This document shows, in pieces, positions 38,193 through 48,365 of a stretch of DNA of 64,000 bases. Location of the stretch: contig VRVR01000049.1 of NCBI GenBank assembly GCA_009859145.1, forward strand, positions 62,001 through 126,000, given 5' to 3'. Below the pieces are notes generated by a model, which searched no databases, was not told where the DNA came from, and saw only the letters and a list, made by a program, of their open reading frames with translations. Within the stretch, counting starts at the first letter, position 1, and each line of letters begins with the position of its first letter. This DNA comes from Andalucia godoyi. Taxonomy: Eukaryota > Discoba > Jakobea > Jakobida > Andaluciidae. The translations under genes and the position numbers were made by a program.

Positions 38193-39395
38193 TTACGACA
38201 GACATGGGAAGGAGTATTTGCGAGGAATGGGAACGTGCGTGAAGTCTTGCGCAACGAGGACATTTTTGCTCCCAAACGCCGCTGACGCATCCTGGACAAG
38301 CAACTGGTAATCTCGCAAAGCATCGAACCTTGGAGAGAAATGCGAGAGCACAAGGTTCGAGGCATTCAGCATTCTCGCAAACCAGCCAGCCATGGCAGCA
38401 GTAGAATGGCCTCGAGCAAACGCCTCAGAAGCCAGCGAACGTGGAAGCGTGCATTCATGCACCAACAAATCGCAGTTTTTCCCAATGTCAAGGATGCTAT
38501 CGGAATTGCTCGTGTCTCCAAGAAGAACGACCTTTCTTCCTGGTCTCGAGGGACCGAGCACGTCGTTCGGTGCAATGACGGACCCGTTTGCAAGAGATAC
38601 GGCCCGCCCTTGTTTCAATTCTCGCAATAATGGACCTGTAGGAATGCCAAGGTCAGCGCATCGTTTCACATTCAATGCTCCAAATTGTTCCTTTTCCTCA
38701 AAAACAAATCCAAAACAAGGAACACGATGCTGCAAAAGGCCTGCCGACACTCGATATTGGGGGGTCTCCAGCACATTCCAAACATGAGATGACTTTCCGT
38801 CACTGCACGAAATATCGGTTCCGTGAAGCTCATGTGGAAGAAATGGACGCGCACTTGCGAGTGGTCCACTTGCAAATTGGGGATGCGGGGTGTTCCATTG
38901 TTTGAAGTAGTCATAGTGGGATTCTCTCAATACCAGTTCGTTCACAGAAAAGGCAAGCTCAAACGATGTTGATGACAACGAAAACACAGATCGCAAGAAA
39001 GCTCGAAGCCCTGATGGCCCGTATATTTCCACGCGTGGAGCTGAAGGACTGCGAGAGGCTGCCATGTGACACAGAAGACCCGGCAGCCCAAAAATATGAT
39101 CTCCATGCAAATGAGTTACAAAGATTTTGGAAATCTTTGAGGCAGAAATGAAGGACTTTTGAATTTGTAACTGTGTCCCTTCCCCTGCGTCAACAAGCCA
39201 TATTTCTCCTTCCAGACGAATCGCTGTTGATGAAACACCACGGTTCGGAGTAGGAACTGCACCCGACGTTCCAAGAATCACCACTTCAAATCCATCGAAG
39301 TTTCCGCTTGAATACGATGACAACAAGTCTCTGGTTCCCACGACGACATCTTTAAACAAGGAGAATCGGCGGCAGAACAAACCATGACGTATCAT
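38193..39395 (-). CDS. ribonuclease Z (tRNA 3' processing endonuclease), short form
   Basis: 400 residues from the ATG at 39395. The metallo-beta-lactamase core is complete: VILGTSGAVPTPNRGVSS, then DAGEGTQLQ, then THLHGDHIFGLPG (H95, H97, D99, H100) as the zinc-binding HxHxDH motif. VLLGDTSNSD, VHECTL with a metal ligand His, GHSTAAMAGWFA and LSHFSPRF follow. RNase Z removes 3' trailers from tRNA precursors. Length fits the short ELAC1-like form rather than the ~800-residue long form. The first ~33 residues (MIRHGLFCRRFSLFK) are basic with few acids, a possible mitochondrial presequence. Its 3' end lies 238 bp from the BRCA1/BARD1-like start, both on the minus strand. Confidence 0.93.
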   Translation of the reverse strand: MIRHGLFCRRFSLFKDVVVGTRDLLSSYSSGNFDGFEVVILGTSGAVPTPNRGVSSTAIRLEGEIWLVDAGEGTQLQIQKSFISASKISKIFVTHLHGDHIFGLPGLLCHMAASRSPSAPRVEIYGPSGLRAFLRSVFSLSSTSFELAFSVNELVLRESHYDYFKQWNTPHPQFASGPLASARPFLPHELHGTDISCSDGKSSHVWNVLETPQYRVSAGLLQHRVPCFGFVFEEKEQFGALNVKRCADLGIPTGPLLRELKQGRAVSLANGSVIAPNDVLGPSRPGRKVVLLGDTSNSDSILDIGKNCDLLVHECTLPRSLASEAFARGHSTAAMAGWFARMLNASNLVLSHFSPRFDALRDYQLLVQDASAAFGSKNVLVAQDFTHVPIPRKYSFPCLS

Positions 39396-39698
39396 ACATA
39401 CACGAATTCGTCGAGGGGCTCCGAAATGTTCTTGCCGGCGACGTTTTTTTTCCCGGTTTCCCTTTTTTTTTTAATATTCCAGTTCGTGGAGCATTGGGGT
39501 ACGGAACCACGAAACGACAAGCACAGCAGTCGGCCGTTTTTTCCCCCCGCTGCCAAGCAAAAACAATGAACTCAGCAAGGATAAATGCCAACGGAAAGCT
39601 AGGGTTTCCTAGGGTTTGTTTTCCCCCTTTTTTTTATTACATTTCTACTGTTCGCAAGTCCTCCATTAACGGATTCAACCGTTAAACCATATGAATGC

Positions 39699-41714
39699 AT
39701 GACCACAATGGGCAAGTCTCGCAAGAACGTGTCATTGGAGACCTTCAATCCCCATGAGCCTGTGCTGACGTCTCCTCGTTCCATCGAGGCGCTTCGCATG
39801 AATGGGATCACGGTTGAAGATCTTCTGTTCAAGTCTCTTGAATCTTTCAAGTCGCAGACGCAAACAATTGAGCAAGCCAGACTGCGGTTTGAGCACCATG
39901 AAAGCAATCGGCAGCAGTTGCTTACCGAAGCTGTAGAGACCCGTTCTCGTTTGGTTGAACGCGGATTCACTCCTCGTTCTCCAGGATATTCTCCAACGCA
40001 CGCTTCAAACCGCTCAGTGTCCTCTGGCGATTCTCCGTCTGGAAAGGATGCTTCGATTGGAGCTGTTGAGCTGGAGAAGAAGCGTCTGGAAAAACTCAAG
40101 AGACGACAGCAAATGGAGATTCAGCAGGTTTTGGCAGCCGAGCAACGTCGTCGCGAGATTGAGGCAGAGGCAGCTCGCCGCGCAGAAGTGGAGCGACAGC
40201 GTGACGAACGACTTCGTGCTGAGCGAGATGCAGCGAAACGAGCTGCGGAAGAACGCAAGTTGGAAATGGAAGCGCAAAAGCGTGCTCAGGCAGAAGAAGA
40301 GGAGCTCCAGCGGAGAAGAATCCAAGAAGAAACGTATCAACGAGAGAAGGCACGAGCAACGGTGGAACGCGAAGAAGAAGCAAAAAGACGGAAGGAAGCT
40401 AGGCAGCGGGAAGAAGAAGCGGAAAAAAAGCGCCAGGAACACAAGGCTCAGACCGATGCGATTCTCAAAGCTCAACAGGAAGTTGCTGAAGCCAAGAAAC
40501 GAGAGCTGGAGGAGAAGGACGAGGCTCGCAAGAGACAGATGGAAGTAGCCCGTATCCAAAAGCAAGAAGAACTTGCCCGTTTGCAAGCCGAGGCAGAGGA
40601 AAGGCTGCGTGTGGCGAAGGCAATGGCGGACGAGCATCTGCTACAGAAGAGGCTGCAGTTCGAGGAACGCGAAGCCATTGCTGCGCGGAAGCGACAGGAG
40701 CAAGAGGAAGAACGCGCGGCTGAAATGGAAATGAAGAAGGAGCGAGAGCGAGAACTGGAGATGCAGAGACTCATGGTGAAGAAGAAGATGGAGGAGGACG
40801 AAAAGTTACGAATCGAGTCAATTTTAGCAAAGAAGCAACACGAAGCCGAAAAGCGCAGTCAGATTGAGAGAGAAAAAGAGCGCGAGCGCTTGTTGAAAAT
40901 CGAATCTCACCGAATTAATGTTGACGAAAAAATCCACAAAGTGCAAAGGATGAAGAGAAAGGACGATTACTCTCGCGAACAGCTCCGGGCAAAGATTGCT
41001 GAGGATCAGGCTCGTTACGAGGATTTGAAGCGCCAAAAGTTGAATTTGCTGCAAAAGAGAAAAGAAATGCGGAAAGTTGCTGATCTGGAGAAGCAGAAGC
41101 TGCTGGAACTGACCCAGAATCCAAGGTCCTCGTCGCTTCTTGTCGTTCCTGATGATGGTGCCACGTCTGCCCGCTCAGCAGCTCCGTCGACTCCCAAGAC
41201 TCGGCCACCTCCTAGTCAGCAGCAGCGACCGCAGTCATCTTCCAAGACGGTTGCCTCGAGCCGTGAAGGCTCTGGTGTTGCGGCTCAGCGACCGACATCA
41301 TCTCCTCCAGCGGCAGAAAAGAATTTCGTCCGTTCGCAGTCTGTTCCAAAGCGTCCCAGCTCCTCTGGGCACGTTTCCGTCTCTAGACGCAAGCCGCTTA
41401 CAGAAAGCGCGCCCTTGTCGGCAGCTAATGGCGACTGGTCTCCAATTGATGCTCTGCGGAAGCAGCAGAATGAAGAGTTGCTGCGTGTTCTAGATGAAGA
41501 ACAGCGCCGTGAGGAGGAGCGTGAGTTGCAGCTGGAGGCAGTCTCCGATCCGACCGAGCGCAGACGACTGGAAAAGATCTTTGGCATGGAGCGGGCGAGT
41601 GCCAATCAACGCATCTTGGAACTGACTGCTCACCATGAGCGCATTTTGCAAAAAGCGCTGCGGGACCACTATAGCGGCGGGGGGTCCTCTGCCCGTCCTT
41701 CTGCCCGCTCGTAG
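39699..41714 (+). CDS. charged coiled-coil protein of unknown function (671 aa)
   Basis: 671 residues from the ATG at 39699; MGKSRK at 39708 is an alternative start. Residues ~15-50 form a compact motif (LTSPRSIEALRMNGITVEDL), a 'PRSxEAL...G...L' pattern found at the start of several flagellate and animal coiled-coil proteins. Residues ~110-470 are an almost uninterrupted single helix or coiled coil of Glu, Arg, Lys, Gln and Ala. A Ser/Pro-rich linker (~480-580) and a final charged helix follow. It is likely cytoskeleton-associated, but the composition resembles any caldesmon- or MAP7-like rod, so homology by composition would be misleading. Confidence 0.75.
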   Translation: MTTMGKSRKNVSLETFNPHEPVLTSPRSIEALRMNGITVEDLLFKSLESFKSQTQTIEQARLRFEHHESNRQQLLTEAVETRSRLVERGFTPRSPGYSPTHASNRSVSSGDSPSGKDASIGAVELEKKRLEKLKRRQQMEIQQVLAAEQRRREIEAEAARRAEVERQRDERLRAERDAAKRAAEERKLEMEAQKRAQAEEEELQRRRIQEETYQREKARATVEREEEAKRRKEARQREEEAEKKRQEHKAQTDAILKAQQEVAEAKKRELEEKDEARKRQMEVARIQKQEELARLQAEAEERLRVAKAMADEHLLQKRLQFEEREAIAARKRQEQEEERAAEMEMKKERERELEMQRLMVKKKMEEDEKLRIESILAKKQHEAEKRSQIEREKERERLLKIESHRINVDEKIHKVQRMKRKDDYSREQLRAKIAEDQARYEDLKRQKLNLLQKRKEMRKVADLEKQKLLELTQNPRSSSLLVVPDDGATSARSAAPSTPKTRPPPSQQQRPQSSSKTVASSREGSGVAAQRPTSSPPAAEKNFVRSQSVPKRPSSSGHVSVSRRKPLTESAPLSAANGDWSPIDALRKQQNEELLRVLDEEQRREEERELQLEAVSDPTERRRLEKIFGMERASANQRILELTAHHERILQKALRDHYSGGGSSARPSARS

Positions 41715-42271
41715 TCCCTATTATGATCCTTTTTTGTAACAAGCCTTGTCTTTTCCTTCTTTTATTATCATTATTATTGCTACTATTATCATTCTCATTA
41801 TGATGATATTGTATTGATGTTTGCTGCTCCACTGCTTTGAAACGTATCCCCTCCCCCCTCCCCCCAAAAAAAACAAAAAAACAAAAACAACCCTCCCCTC
41901 CATTCTTTCCCCAACTGTTGGTCCCATCGCTGGAAAAAGCGGCGGTAAGCCATTGGCCGTAACTGCGAGAATGTTGGGCGAGATAGCGACTCACGTAACT
42001 CTTGTTCCTTCACCCCGCCGAGTCCCGACAATCGCACAAAAATCAGCATCAGCATCAGCGGAATTTCCCCGGGGGAACCCGCAATGAATTCCCGTAAACC
42101 GCTTCTCCGAAGTCCAAACATGCAGTATTTTCTGTTTTTGATTTCCCCCCTCTTCTTGATTTGATTCCATCCTTTCGATCCGACTCCTGCTGGTGGCACC
42201 ATTCCAACCACAGATTTTTTCCCGTTTAAACACCGTTTTGAAGGCTGCTGTGGCCGTTTGCTAGATCCAGA
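41715..42271. other. intergenic spacer
   Basis: Spacer with TTATTATTAT text at 41760-41815, a C-rich then A-rich run at 41845-41900, and otherwise mixed sequence. The minus-strand frames here are antisense to the neighbouring gene ends. No gene was recognised. Confidence 0.5.
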
Positions 42272-43363
42272 ATGACCAAACACCACAAGATTCCGGATCA
42301 TCATCTAGACCCGCACCATTTTACTCCACCAACTCTGGTCGCCTTCCTTTTGCTGGGCGCCATTTGGGGCTCTGCTTTTCTTTTTATCAAAGTTGCAGTT
42401 CAGGAATTTCCGCCATTTATGCTGGTGATGCTCCGTTTATCTGTCGGTTCCGTTGGGATGCTGATCCTTGCTTCCATTACTTTGTGGAAATCTCCCGAAT
42501 CGCGGCAAAACCTGCACAATGTGGTGTTGACGCGAAGCACTGTGCCAAAACTGGCGTTCATGGGATTTATGAACAATGCAGTTCCCTTTGTGCTCGTAGC
42601 GTATGCCGAATTATATGTATCTTCGGGTGTTGCGTCCGTGGTTGATGCAGGCATTCCATTGTTTTCGCAGCTGTTTGCTCATTTTATCTTGAGGGGAGAG
42701 CGCGTCAATCGCATCAAGGCAGTTGGCCTTGCTGTAGGGTTTGCAGGCGTTATTCTTGTTTGTTTACAAGGAATTCTCGCAACGGACGATGGTTTTGAAT
42801 GGCAAGCGTTCTCAGGGTACATCATGGTCACAATTGCGACTGCTGCGTACGGCGTTGCGTCCGTGTTTGCGCGGCGATACATGAAGGGAATTGACGGAAG
42901 ACTAGCGTCTACTGGCCAAGTGATCTTCGGCTTCCTTTCGTGTCTGATTGGATCGCTGATTGTTGATCTCGGAGTCACGTCCCACGGATCCATGTATCAC
43001 TACTGGCGCATCATTGTCGGAGGCTCGTTGTATGCTTGGCTGTCTATATTGTATCTTGGTGTGTTTTCTACTCTAGTAGCGTATTTGCTGTACTTTTATC
43101 TTGTCAATACCATTGGGTCTGTCCGACAGACGATGGTTGGCTATTTGTTGCCCGTCTTTGGAGTGTTTGAAGGAGCAATGTTTCTCGGAGAATGGAAGGG
43201 AGTATCTCCTGCGTACATTGCAATTGAAATTGTTGGTGCTGTTCTGATATGTTCTGGAATTGCCGTGGCTTCCTTGAAGCCGAAACAACATCCCAGTCCT
43301 GAAGTCGTCATGGAAACCACTAGTTTGCTGCAGAAAGAGAAATCCGTCAATGCTGAAATATAG
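42272..43363 (+). CDS. EamA-type drug/metabolite transporter (DMT superfamily)
   Basis: 363 residues from the ATG at 42272, with about ten hydrophobic helices in two repeats, the EamA arrangement. The opening helix LVAFLLLGAIWGSAFLFIKVA matches the 'WGsnF' signature. The fourth helix region reads GVASVVDAGIPLFSQLFAHFILRGERV, ending in the family 'E' before a charged loop. The second repeat starts near YIMVTIATAAYGVASVFARRY and ends with YLLPVFGVFEGAMFLGEW and AVLICSGIAVAS. A hydrophilic tail of ~30 residues follows. The substrate is unknown. Such bacterial-type EamA proteins are scattered among protists and often acquired laterally; nothing in base composition sets this one apart. Confidence 0.88.
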   Translation: MTKHHKIPDHHLDPHHFTPPTLVAFLLLGAIWGSAFLFIKVAVQEFPPFMLVMLRLSVGSVGMLILASITLWKSPESRQNLHNVVLTRSTVPKLAFMGFMNNAVPFVLVAYAELYVSSGVASVVDAGIPLFSQLFAHFILRGERVNRIKAVGLAVGFAGVILVCLQGILATDDGFEWQAFSGYIMVTIATAAYGVASVFARRYMKGIDGRLASTGQVIFGFLSCLIGSLIVDLGVTSHGSMYHYWRIIVGGSLYAWLSILYLGVFSTLVAYLLYFYLVNTIGSVRQTMVGYLLPVFGVFEGAMFLGEWKGVSPAYIAIEIVGAVLICSGIAVASLKPKQHPSPEVVMETTSLLQKEKSVNAEI

Positions 43364-43443
43364 GGTCATTTTGTGAACTCTTAGAAACTAATTTGCTACG
43401 TTCGGTACATTACGTGTGTTTGATTTAAAAGTATGTGTCAGAG

Positions 43444-45557
43444 TTATTCAAAATCCATTTGCGCGAGCTGTTCCAATGACATAACAGATTCATCCTCATG
43501 CGGTCTACGTTCCGGACCGCGGGAAGTCGTAGACACCGGCAAGTCAGGATGAGATTGCGGCGAAGCTGATGCGGATGCAGAAGCAGCCTTCGGGATCGAC
43601 GTGGATACGCCATACTGGGAAGAATTATCTTCTGCAAGTCTGCGAGCAAGCGCTTGTCGCCGCATCGCATTTTGACCAATGATTTCTTGCAATTCTTGTC
43701 GCTGAACGTCCACAAATCGCTTCGAGGTCACATCCTCCTTGCGATCAGAAAGAGGAGCAACGACCCCAGGCGCAGCCGCAGGAGGAGGAATTTTGGAGGA
43801 ATAGGCAGCTTTTCTCGCAGGAGACATGCCGACAGTCTTGTCTTCATAGTCGATGCGCTGCTTGAGAATTGAAATTTCGTCTTCGAGATCCTTGATCCGC
43901 TTTTGGTATTGAGTCATCCTCTGCGACAGAGTCTTTTCCAAGGCATCCCGCTGATGAAGCGCTTCAAGGGCCTTTGCCCTCTCCTTGTCTGTTTCATCTT
44001 GGGCATTCTTTGCCGATGTCAGTGCACTCTGAGCTCGACGAATCGAATCTTCCAAGGCGTTTCGAAGATCCTCTCTGTCCTTCTGGAATGCCTTGACTTG
44101 ATCTTCCAAAGACATCTTTGTCGAATGGGAGGTCTTCTCTATATCCGCTCTCTGCTGTTTCTCAGAATCAAACAACCCGCGCACGCGACTGAGTTCGTCG
44201 CGCAAACGAGAGACCTCCGTTTGTAGATTTTCACTCTTCAAACGCTCGTTCATGAGATCATCAAACACGTCTTGGTGTTCTCCATCCTTGTTCTGTAGCT
44301 GGGTCGTGAGGTTGCCGACAAGGTCTTCCAATTCGCAGCACTTGTCTCGGCTTTCCCGGAGCTGTTCTTCTGTCTGCTTCAGTCTTGCCTGTGTGTTTTG
44401 CAGATCGGCACCTACTGCATCAATGATTGAATCTCTCTTCTTCCTTTCTCCAAGTTCTCTGTCTGCAGATGAGGAAACAGATTCGAGCTGGCTCCGCAGT
44501 TCATCAATTCGCATTTGGAACCTTTTCTTCTCATCTCTGCATTTTTCCTCCGCATTCCGCAGTTGTTCCCGCACGGTGGCACACTCCTGAACTTTTGCCG
44601 CAAAGTCTCTTCTGCACACTTGAAGGGATTGTTCGCTCTGCTTCAACGCAGACTCAAAATCTGCCTTTTCTTTGCGGACGGTTTCTCTTTCGGCTTCCAG
44701 TGACAACAGCTCTCCCCGATTGGTATCTCTGATGAAATTAAGTTCGTCCATGACGACCTGCAGATTCTCGATGCGCGAGTTGCACTCTCGAATCGTGTCA
44801 TCCTTTTCTTCCAGTCGAATTTCCAACTCCTGAACCTGCCCTCTGTACTTCGCGACATCGTACATCAAAGCGCTCTTGAAGTCACCCTTGAGCCCCTCCT
44901 TTTCGGCATGGATTTCCAATGCTTCTGTCATGAGGTCCAGATGCTGGGTTTGCTCCTGAATAACCGAATCCTTTTCATCCAGTGCAGACTGGAGTCCACG
45001 GATTTCCTCATTTAAGGAATCAATCCGGGATTGGAGCTGTTGATTGCGATCAACGAGCCCAAGATTCTTGGCTCCTAATGCCAATTTGGACTCCAACTTC
45101 TGGGCGTACTTTTCAGCTTTTTCCGCACGAGACTCCAACTTCTTGTTTTCGGCCTGGAAACGTTCCGCAGCAAGGCGGTATGTTGACGAGTCCCGATCCA
45201 AGCTGTCAGATGAAGCCCGTAGCCTCTTGTTTTCGTCTCTGAAATCATCCAACTATTCAACGCCAACCAGCCAAATAGCAAGAGTCGATGCAGACCAGGA
45301 GATTAAAACACAAACAAAAACACGCACGATTAGCAGATTATTGCTTGGGAAAAAAATCCTCCACAAGAAAAATAAAACTAAGAAAGCTACACTCGAAGAA
45401 TTTAACATACTTTTTGTTGCGCAGCCTTGTATTGTCGTTCCATGGAATCGAAACGTTTTCGAAGATCAGCAAGTTCTTTGCGGCAGCTGGCTGCTTCTCC
45501 GAACACAACAGAGGCGTGACTGTCATGAACAGCAGACTGGGCAACTGAAATATTCAT
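43444..45557 (-). CDS. long coiled-coil protein, two exons (651 aa)
   Basis: Exon 1 runs from the ATG at 45557 to 45411 (49 codons, MNISVAQ to QYKAAQQK) and exon 2 from 45252 to 43444, with a phase-0 intron between. The splice keeps the heptad pattern continuous (ERQYKAAQQK joined to LDDFRDENKRLRA). The 651-residue product is almost entirely coiled coil from ~25 to ~545, rich in Glu, Arg, Gln and Leu. A Pro/Ala linker (KIPPPAAAPGVVAPLSD) and a Ser-rich tail ending EQLAQMDFE follow. The rod resembles basal-body, Golgi or kinetochore coiled-coil proteins in general; no specific family can be named. Confidence 0.8.
45253..45410 (-). other. spliceosomal intron in coiled-coil gene (158 bp)
   Basis: It begins GTATGT, a strong donor, and ends GTTGAATAG. 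A possible branch site, TGCTAATC, lies about 80 bases before the acceptor. There is no clear polypyrimidine tract. Removing it joins two coiled-coil segments in the same frame and supplies the only nearby in-frame ATG. Confidence 0.85.
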
Positions 45558-45739
45558 GGGTCAAAAGTGAAGCGCAGTGATGGACAATAGACTACTGCAG
45601 AGTGGAGTAAACAAAAACTGATGACAATTTTTTGCAGAAAGGGTTTTTGACTTCGGAAATCAGTCCGTTAGAAAAGACTTTTGAGTATTCGGTTTTCCGG
45701 GAAGGTCTGCTACAGCTGCTGCAGACGGTTTAGACCAAC

Positions 45740-46313
45740 CGATCGCCAAAGCATGAATCATTATTGATCATCGGCTTAGTTGTTACCGAAGACAGATCCA
45801 AGCCACTCGTCTTTATTTGAGCCGAGCACCAGCTCTTCAATGCAGATTGCTTTACAACAAAGGGTCATCGCAGCCAACATTTTCTCCAATTGATTCAACA
45901 TTCAAAAAAATGAACGCTGCTCGCGAACTGCGCTGGTCGCATGGATGCGAATACTCGCATCCCTCATGAAGACACCGAAAATGTTCCAGAGCACCGATTT
46001 TCACGCTGGTTCGATGAAGAATGCGTTTCTTCCCGTTCTCAGCCATTTTCTCACGCATACGCGGGTCGAGAGGAGGAAGCAGAATGTAGTCGGCGGCGTT
46101 GCCCTTCTCATGGGCAATTCTCACGATCCCATCGTGCTGCTGATTTTCAATGCGGTGTGACACGTTGCGCAAACGACGCCGCACCTGACGACGCTTTTGC
46201 CTTTGCTCCTTCTTGTTAATAGAATGAAGAAAAGACAGTGAAGAATAAAAGAAATTCTGGACTCGACTACGGTAAGGAAATCGCATTGTATTGATGTTCA
46301 ACGTTTTATGCAA
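45740..46313 (-). mobile_element. dispersed repeat, copy 2, with decayed Fanzor/TnpB-like reading frame
   Basis: It shares both flanks with copies 1 and 3 but keeps a longer internal segment. On the minus strand, 46217-45852 stays open: a basic helix (KEQRQKRRQVRRRLRNVSHR), then ADYILLPPLDPRMREKM, then KRILHRTSVKIGALEHFRCL. In Fanzor and TnpB proteins a basic helix is followed by 'D-x-I-x-L-P-x-F-E...M...R-x-I...T....L..H..F', the RuvC-II region. The order and spacing here agree, with Asp where Glu is usual. RuvC-I, the zinc finger and RuvC-III are not visible, and the frame breaks after this part. It looks like a dead, truncated copy. The family call is by eye. Confidence 0.55.
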
Positions 46314-46576
46314 TCAAAAGCAGTCAACGGTGCCTCTGTTTGAGTTTCCGTCCCCTTTCCCCTCCACTCCGAGACCCAACAGCATGAAGAAACGGAGAAC
46401 GATCAGATCGATTCTCTCGGACTGGCTGCTGCTGCACACAGCACAACTACAACCACTCTTTCTTCGAAGCAAATCTTGCTGACAGGCTAGCGAACGCCAG
46501 GCGCTGTCGCTTTTATTTCCCTTTTTCGTTTGTAGTTCAACGACGGAGGCATTTCTGCGAGTTTTGCCGCTGCACA

Positions 46577-47134
46577 ATGTTGAATGTCCAAGGCCTCGGG
46601 GTGCTTCCTGTCCTGGTTTCGCTTGGATTTGTAGTTCTGATGTTGTTCTTTATTATCCCGGTTCGTCTGCACTTTCGAAATCGGAGAATCAGACGTCTGC
46701 CCCGAAAGAACATGCCGATTCGAAGAAAAGACTTGCCCACGAAACAGGCTGATGCAATCAAGGAAGAGCTTGCAAATTCAGTGCACTTATGCTCGACATT
46801 TGCTCCGTCCAAAGAAGCTTCGCAGCATGAAGGGTGGGGACGGTATGACACTGAGTTTGAAAATGTACATTTCAAGAAGAGTATTTCGCTTTCGCATATC
46901 ATCCTCGAACGAGCTGCCGCACACAAGGATCCCTCGTTGAAGATGAAATCAAACCAGACAGTTCGGCAGTATCTCCTGATGCTTGCGGATGAGTGTCCGC
47001 ACATGTCGAGAAACTCTGTCATGACTGTCATTGAACTGTATGAAAAAGCTCGGTATGGACAAGACGAGCTTCGAGAGGATGAATATCGTTTGTTTATGGA
47101 ACATTCCCGCCGCGTGCTCCAGGCCTTTGATTGA
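46577..47134 (+). CDS. C1orf43/NICE-3 family membrane protein
   Basis: 185 residues from the ATG at 46577. One N-terminal membrane helix (LGVLPVLVSLGFVVLMLFFI) is followed by a basic stretch (RNRRIRRLPRKNMPIRRK), giving a likely N-out/C-in anchor. The C-terminal part reads TVRQYLLMLADECPHMSRNS, then VIELYEKARYGQDELREDEYRLF. It aligns by eye with the C1orf43/NICE-3 segment that carries 'RSYLLdLr', 'd.l.dgYEtARYG' and 'nEYlryqeal'. In animals this Golgi/mitochondrion-associated protein is little understood and linked to phagocytosis. The family name comes from that conserved C-terminal block. Confidence 0.7.
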   Translation: MLNVQGLGVLPVLVSLGFVVLMLFFIIPVRLHFRNRRIRRLPRKNMPIRRKDLPTKQADAIKEELANSVHLCSTFAPSKEASQHEGWGRYDTEFENVHFKKSISLSHIILERAAAHKDPSLKMKSNQTVRQYLLMLADECPHMSRNSVMTVIELYEKARYGQDELREDEYRLFMEHSRRVLQAFD

Positions 47135-47678
47135 TATAAGAAATCCTTCACGGCATGTTATTCTTCTTCACTCGCGTCTCGACCGCTGTGCTTCGAGCCC
47201 CAACAGCCCAGACATCCAGATACCCAGACCTCCAGCCGTCCTGAGGCACAGACTGCACTACGTTGCTGGAATAAGCCATCACAATTGTGATGACATGGCG
47301 TCTTGCAGGTGTCAGTCGGAATAGATTCCCCATGGATTCCGTACCGGTTCTGAAGAAAACAACAATCCCCACAATCTCAAGCTTTGTCCCGTCAACGGAA
47401 AAGAAGGAACACAGCACAACAACAACAACAACAACAACAACAATAAAAAATGATAATAAATCATTTTGTCAATTTCTTCATAAATTGATGAACGACGGCA
47501 TACAAAGCACGTACTTGTATGTACAAAAGATAAATGAACACTAGGGCTGGAGACTGGACGCCCGGAAAATATGTGGGTGGGGAACTGACTATCCCGCGCG
47601 CACGCTGTACAAGGAAACGCAGGCAGTTACGTAAAAATGGCAAGGTCGCACAGTCCCCGCCGGCCCGCCGCGCAGACA
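47135..47678. other. intergenic spacer with (CAA)n tract
   Basis: Space between the C1orf43-like gene and the convergent GNAT gene. It contains a (CAA)n tract at about 47413-47444 followed by A/T-rich text. No gene was recognised. Confidence 0.5.
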
Positions 47679-48365
47679 TCAAGCATCTAGATAGCCAGCA
47701 TATGACGGAGGAGGCTGGATAACTCCGACGTCTCCCGCAGCACGTATCAACAGCTCATCGATGGAGATGCGATACGAAACGCGTACCGATCCGTACTTTT
47801 CACACATACCGTCCGGCACAAACCCTTGTTTCTCCAAGATCTTACAGGAAGGAATGTTGTCGCACCGGGCCGTGGCTACAATCGATCTGAGGGGCGCACC
47901 GTCATAGTCGTATTCTCTTCTCCAAACCTCGAGAGCAAATCCAGATAGCATGGCTCTTACAGCTTCTGACCCAAGACCACGACCCCAGCATTCCCTTTTC
48001 AGCACATAAGCTAGTTCAGCACAACCGCAGCCTTGAGACTCGTCCGCGGCACCCAGGACAACAACCCCGACGAAGGTGAGAATGTGGCTTCCCGGCTGCT
48101 TCTCGAAAACGCAAAGCCCTCCGCGAGGATCGTGCCGTGCCCATCTTGGAATCCAGACATCCATGACACGTCGGCGAGTATGGAACTCATCGCGACATTG
48201 ACCATTTGCGTAGAATCGCATTGTCTCTGGACACTGAAAGAGCAAAGTGATGTCTTCAAGATCCGTTTCCACAACACTGCGGACCACAATACGCGAAGTC
48301 TCAATCTCCACACCAAGGCCACCAACAGGTGTCTCGCAGAAACGAACACTTAGACCTTGAACCAT
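47679..48365 (-). CDS. GNAT N-acetyltransferase, RimJ/RimL type
   Basis: 228 residues from MVQGLSVRF at 48365; the frame runs upstream into Phe/Leu/Ser text from a (CT)n microsatellite, so this ATG was chosen. The opening IETSRIVVRSVVETDLEDI is the standard RimJ/RimL-type first strand and helix. CGCAELAYVLKRECWGRGLGSEAV supplies strand 4 and the acetyl-CoA-binding Q/R-x-x-G-x-G/A loop (here RGLGSEA). VATARCDNIPSCKILEKQGF is the conserved N-x2-S-x3-L/E-K-x-G-F motif. This subfamily acetylates N-terminal amines of proteins or small amines. The substrate is unknown. Confidence 0.88.
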   Translation of the reverse strand: MVQGLSVRFCETPVGGLGVEIETSRIVVRSVVETDLEDITLLFQCPETMRFYANGQCRDEFHTRRRVMDVWIPRWARHDPRGGLCVFEKQPGSHILTFVGVVVLGAADESQGCGCAELAYVLKRECWGRGLGSEAVRAMLSGFALEVWRREYDYDGAPLRSIVATARCDNIPSCKILEKQGFVPDGMCEKYGSVRVSYRISIDELLIRAAGDVGVIQPPPSYAGYLDA

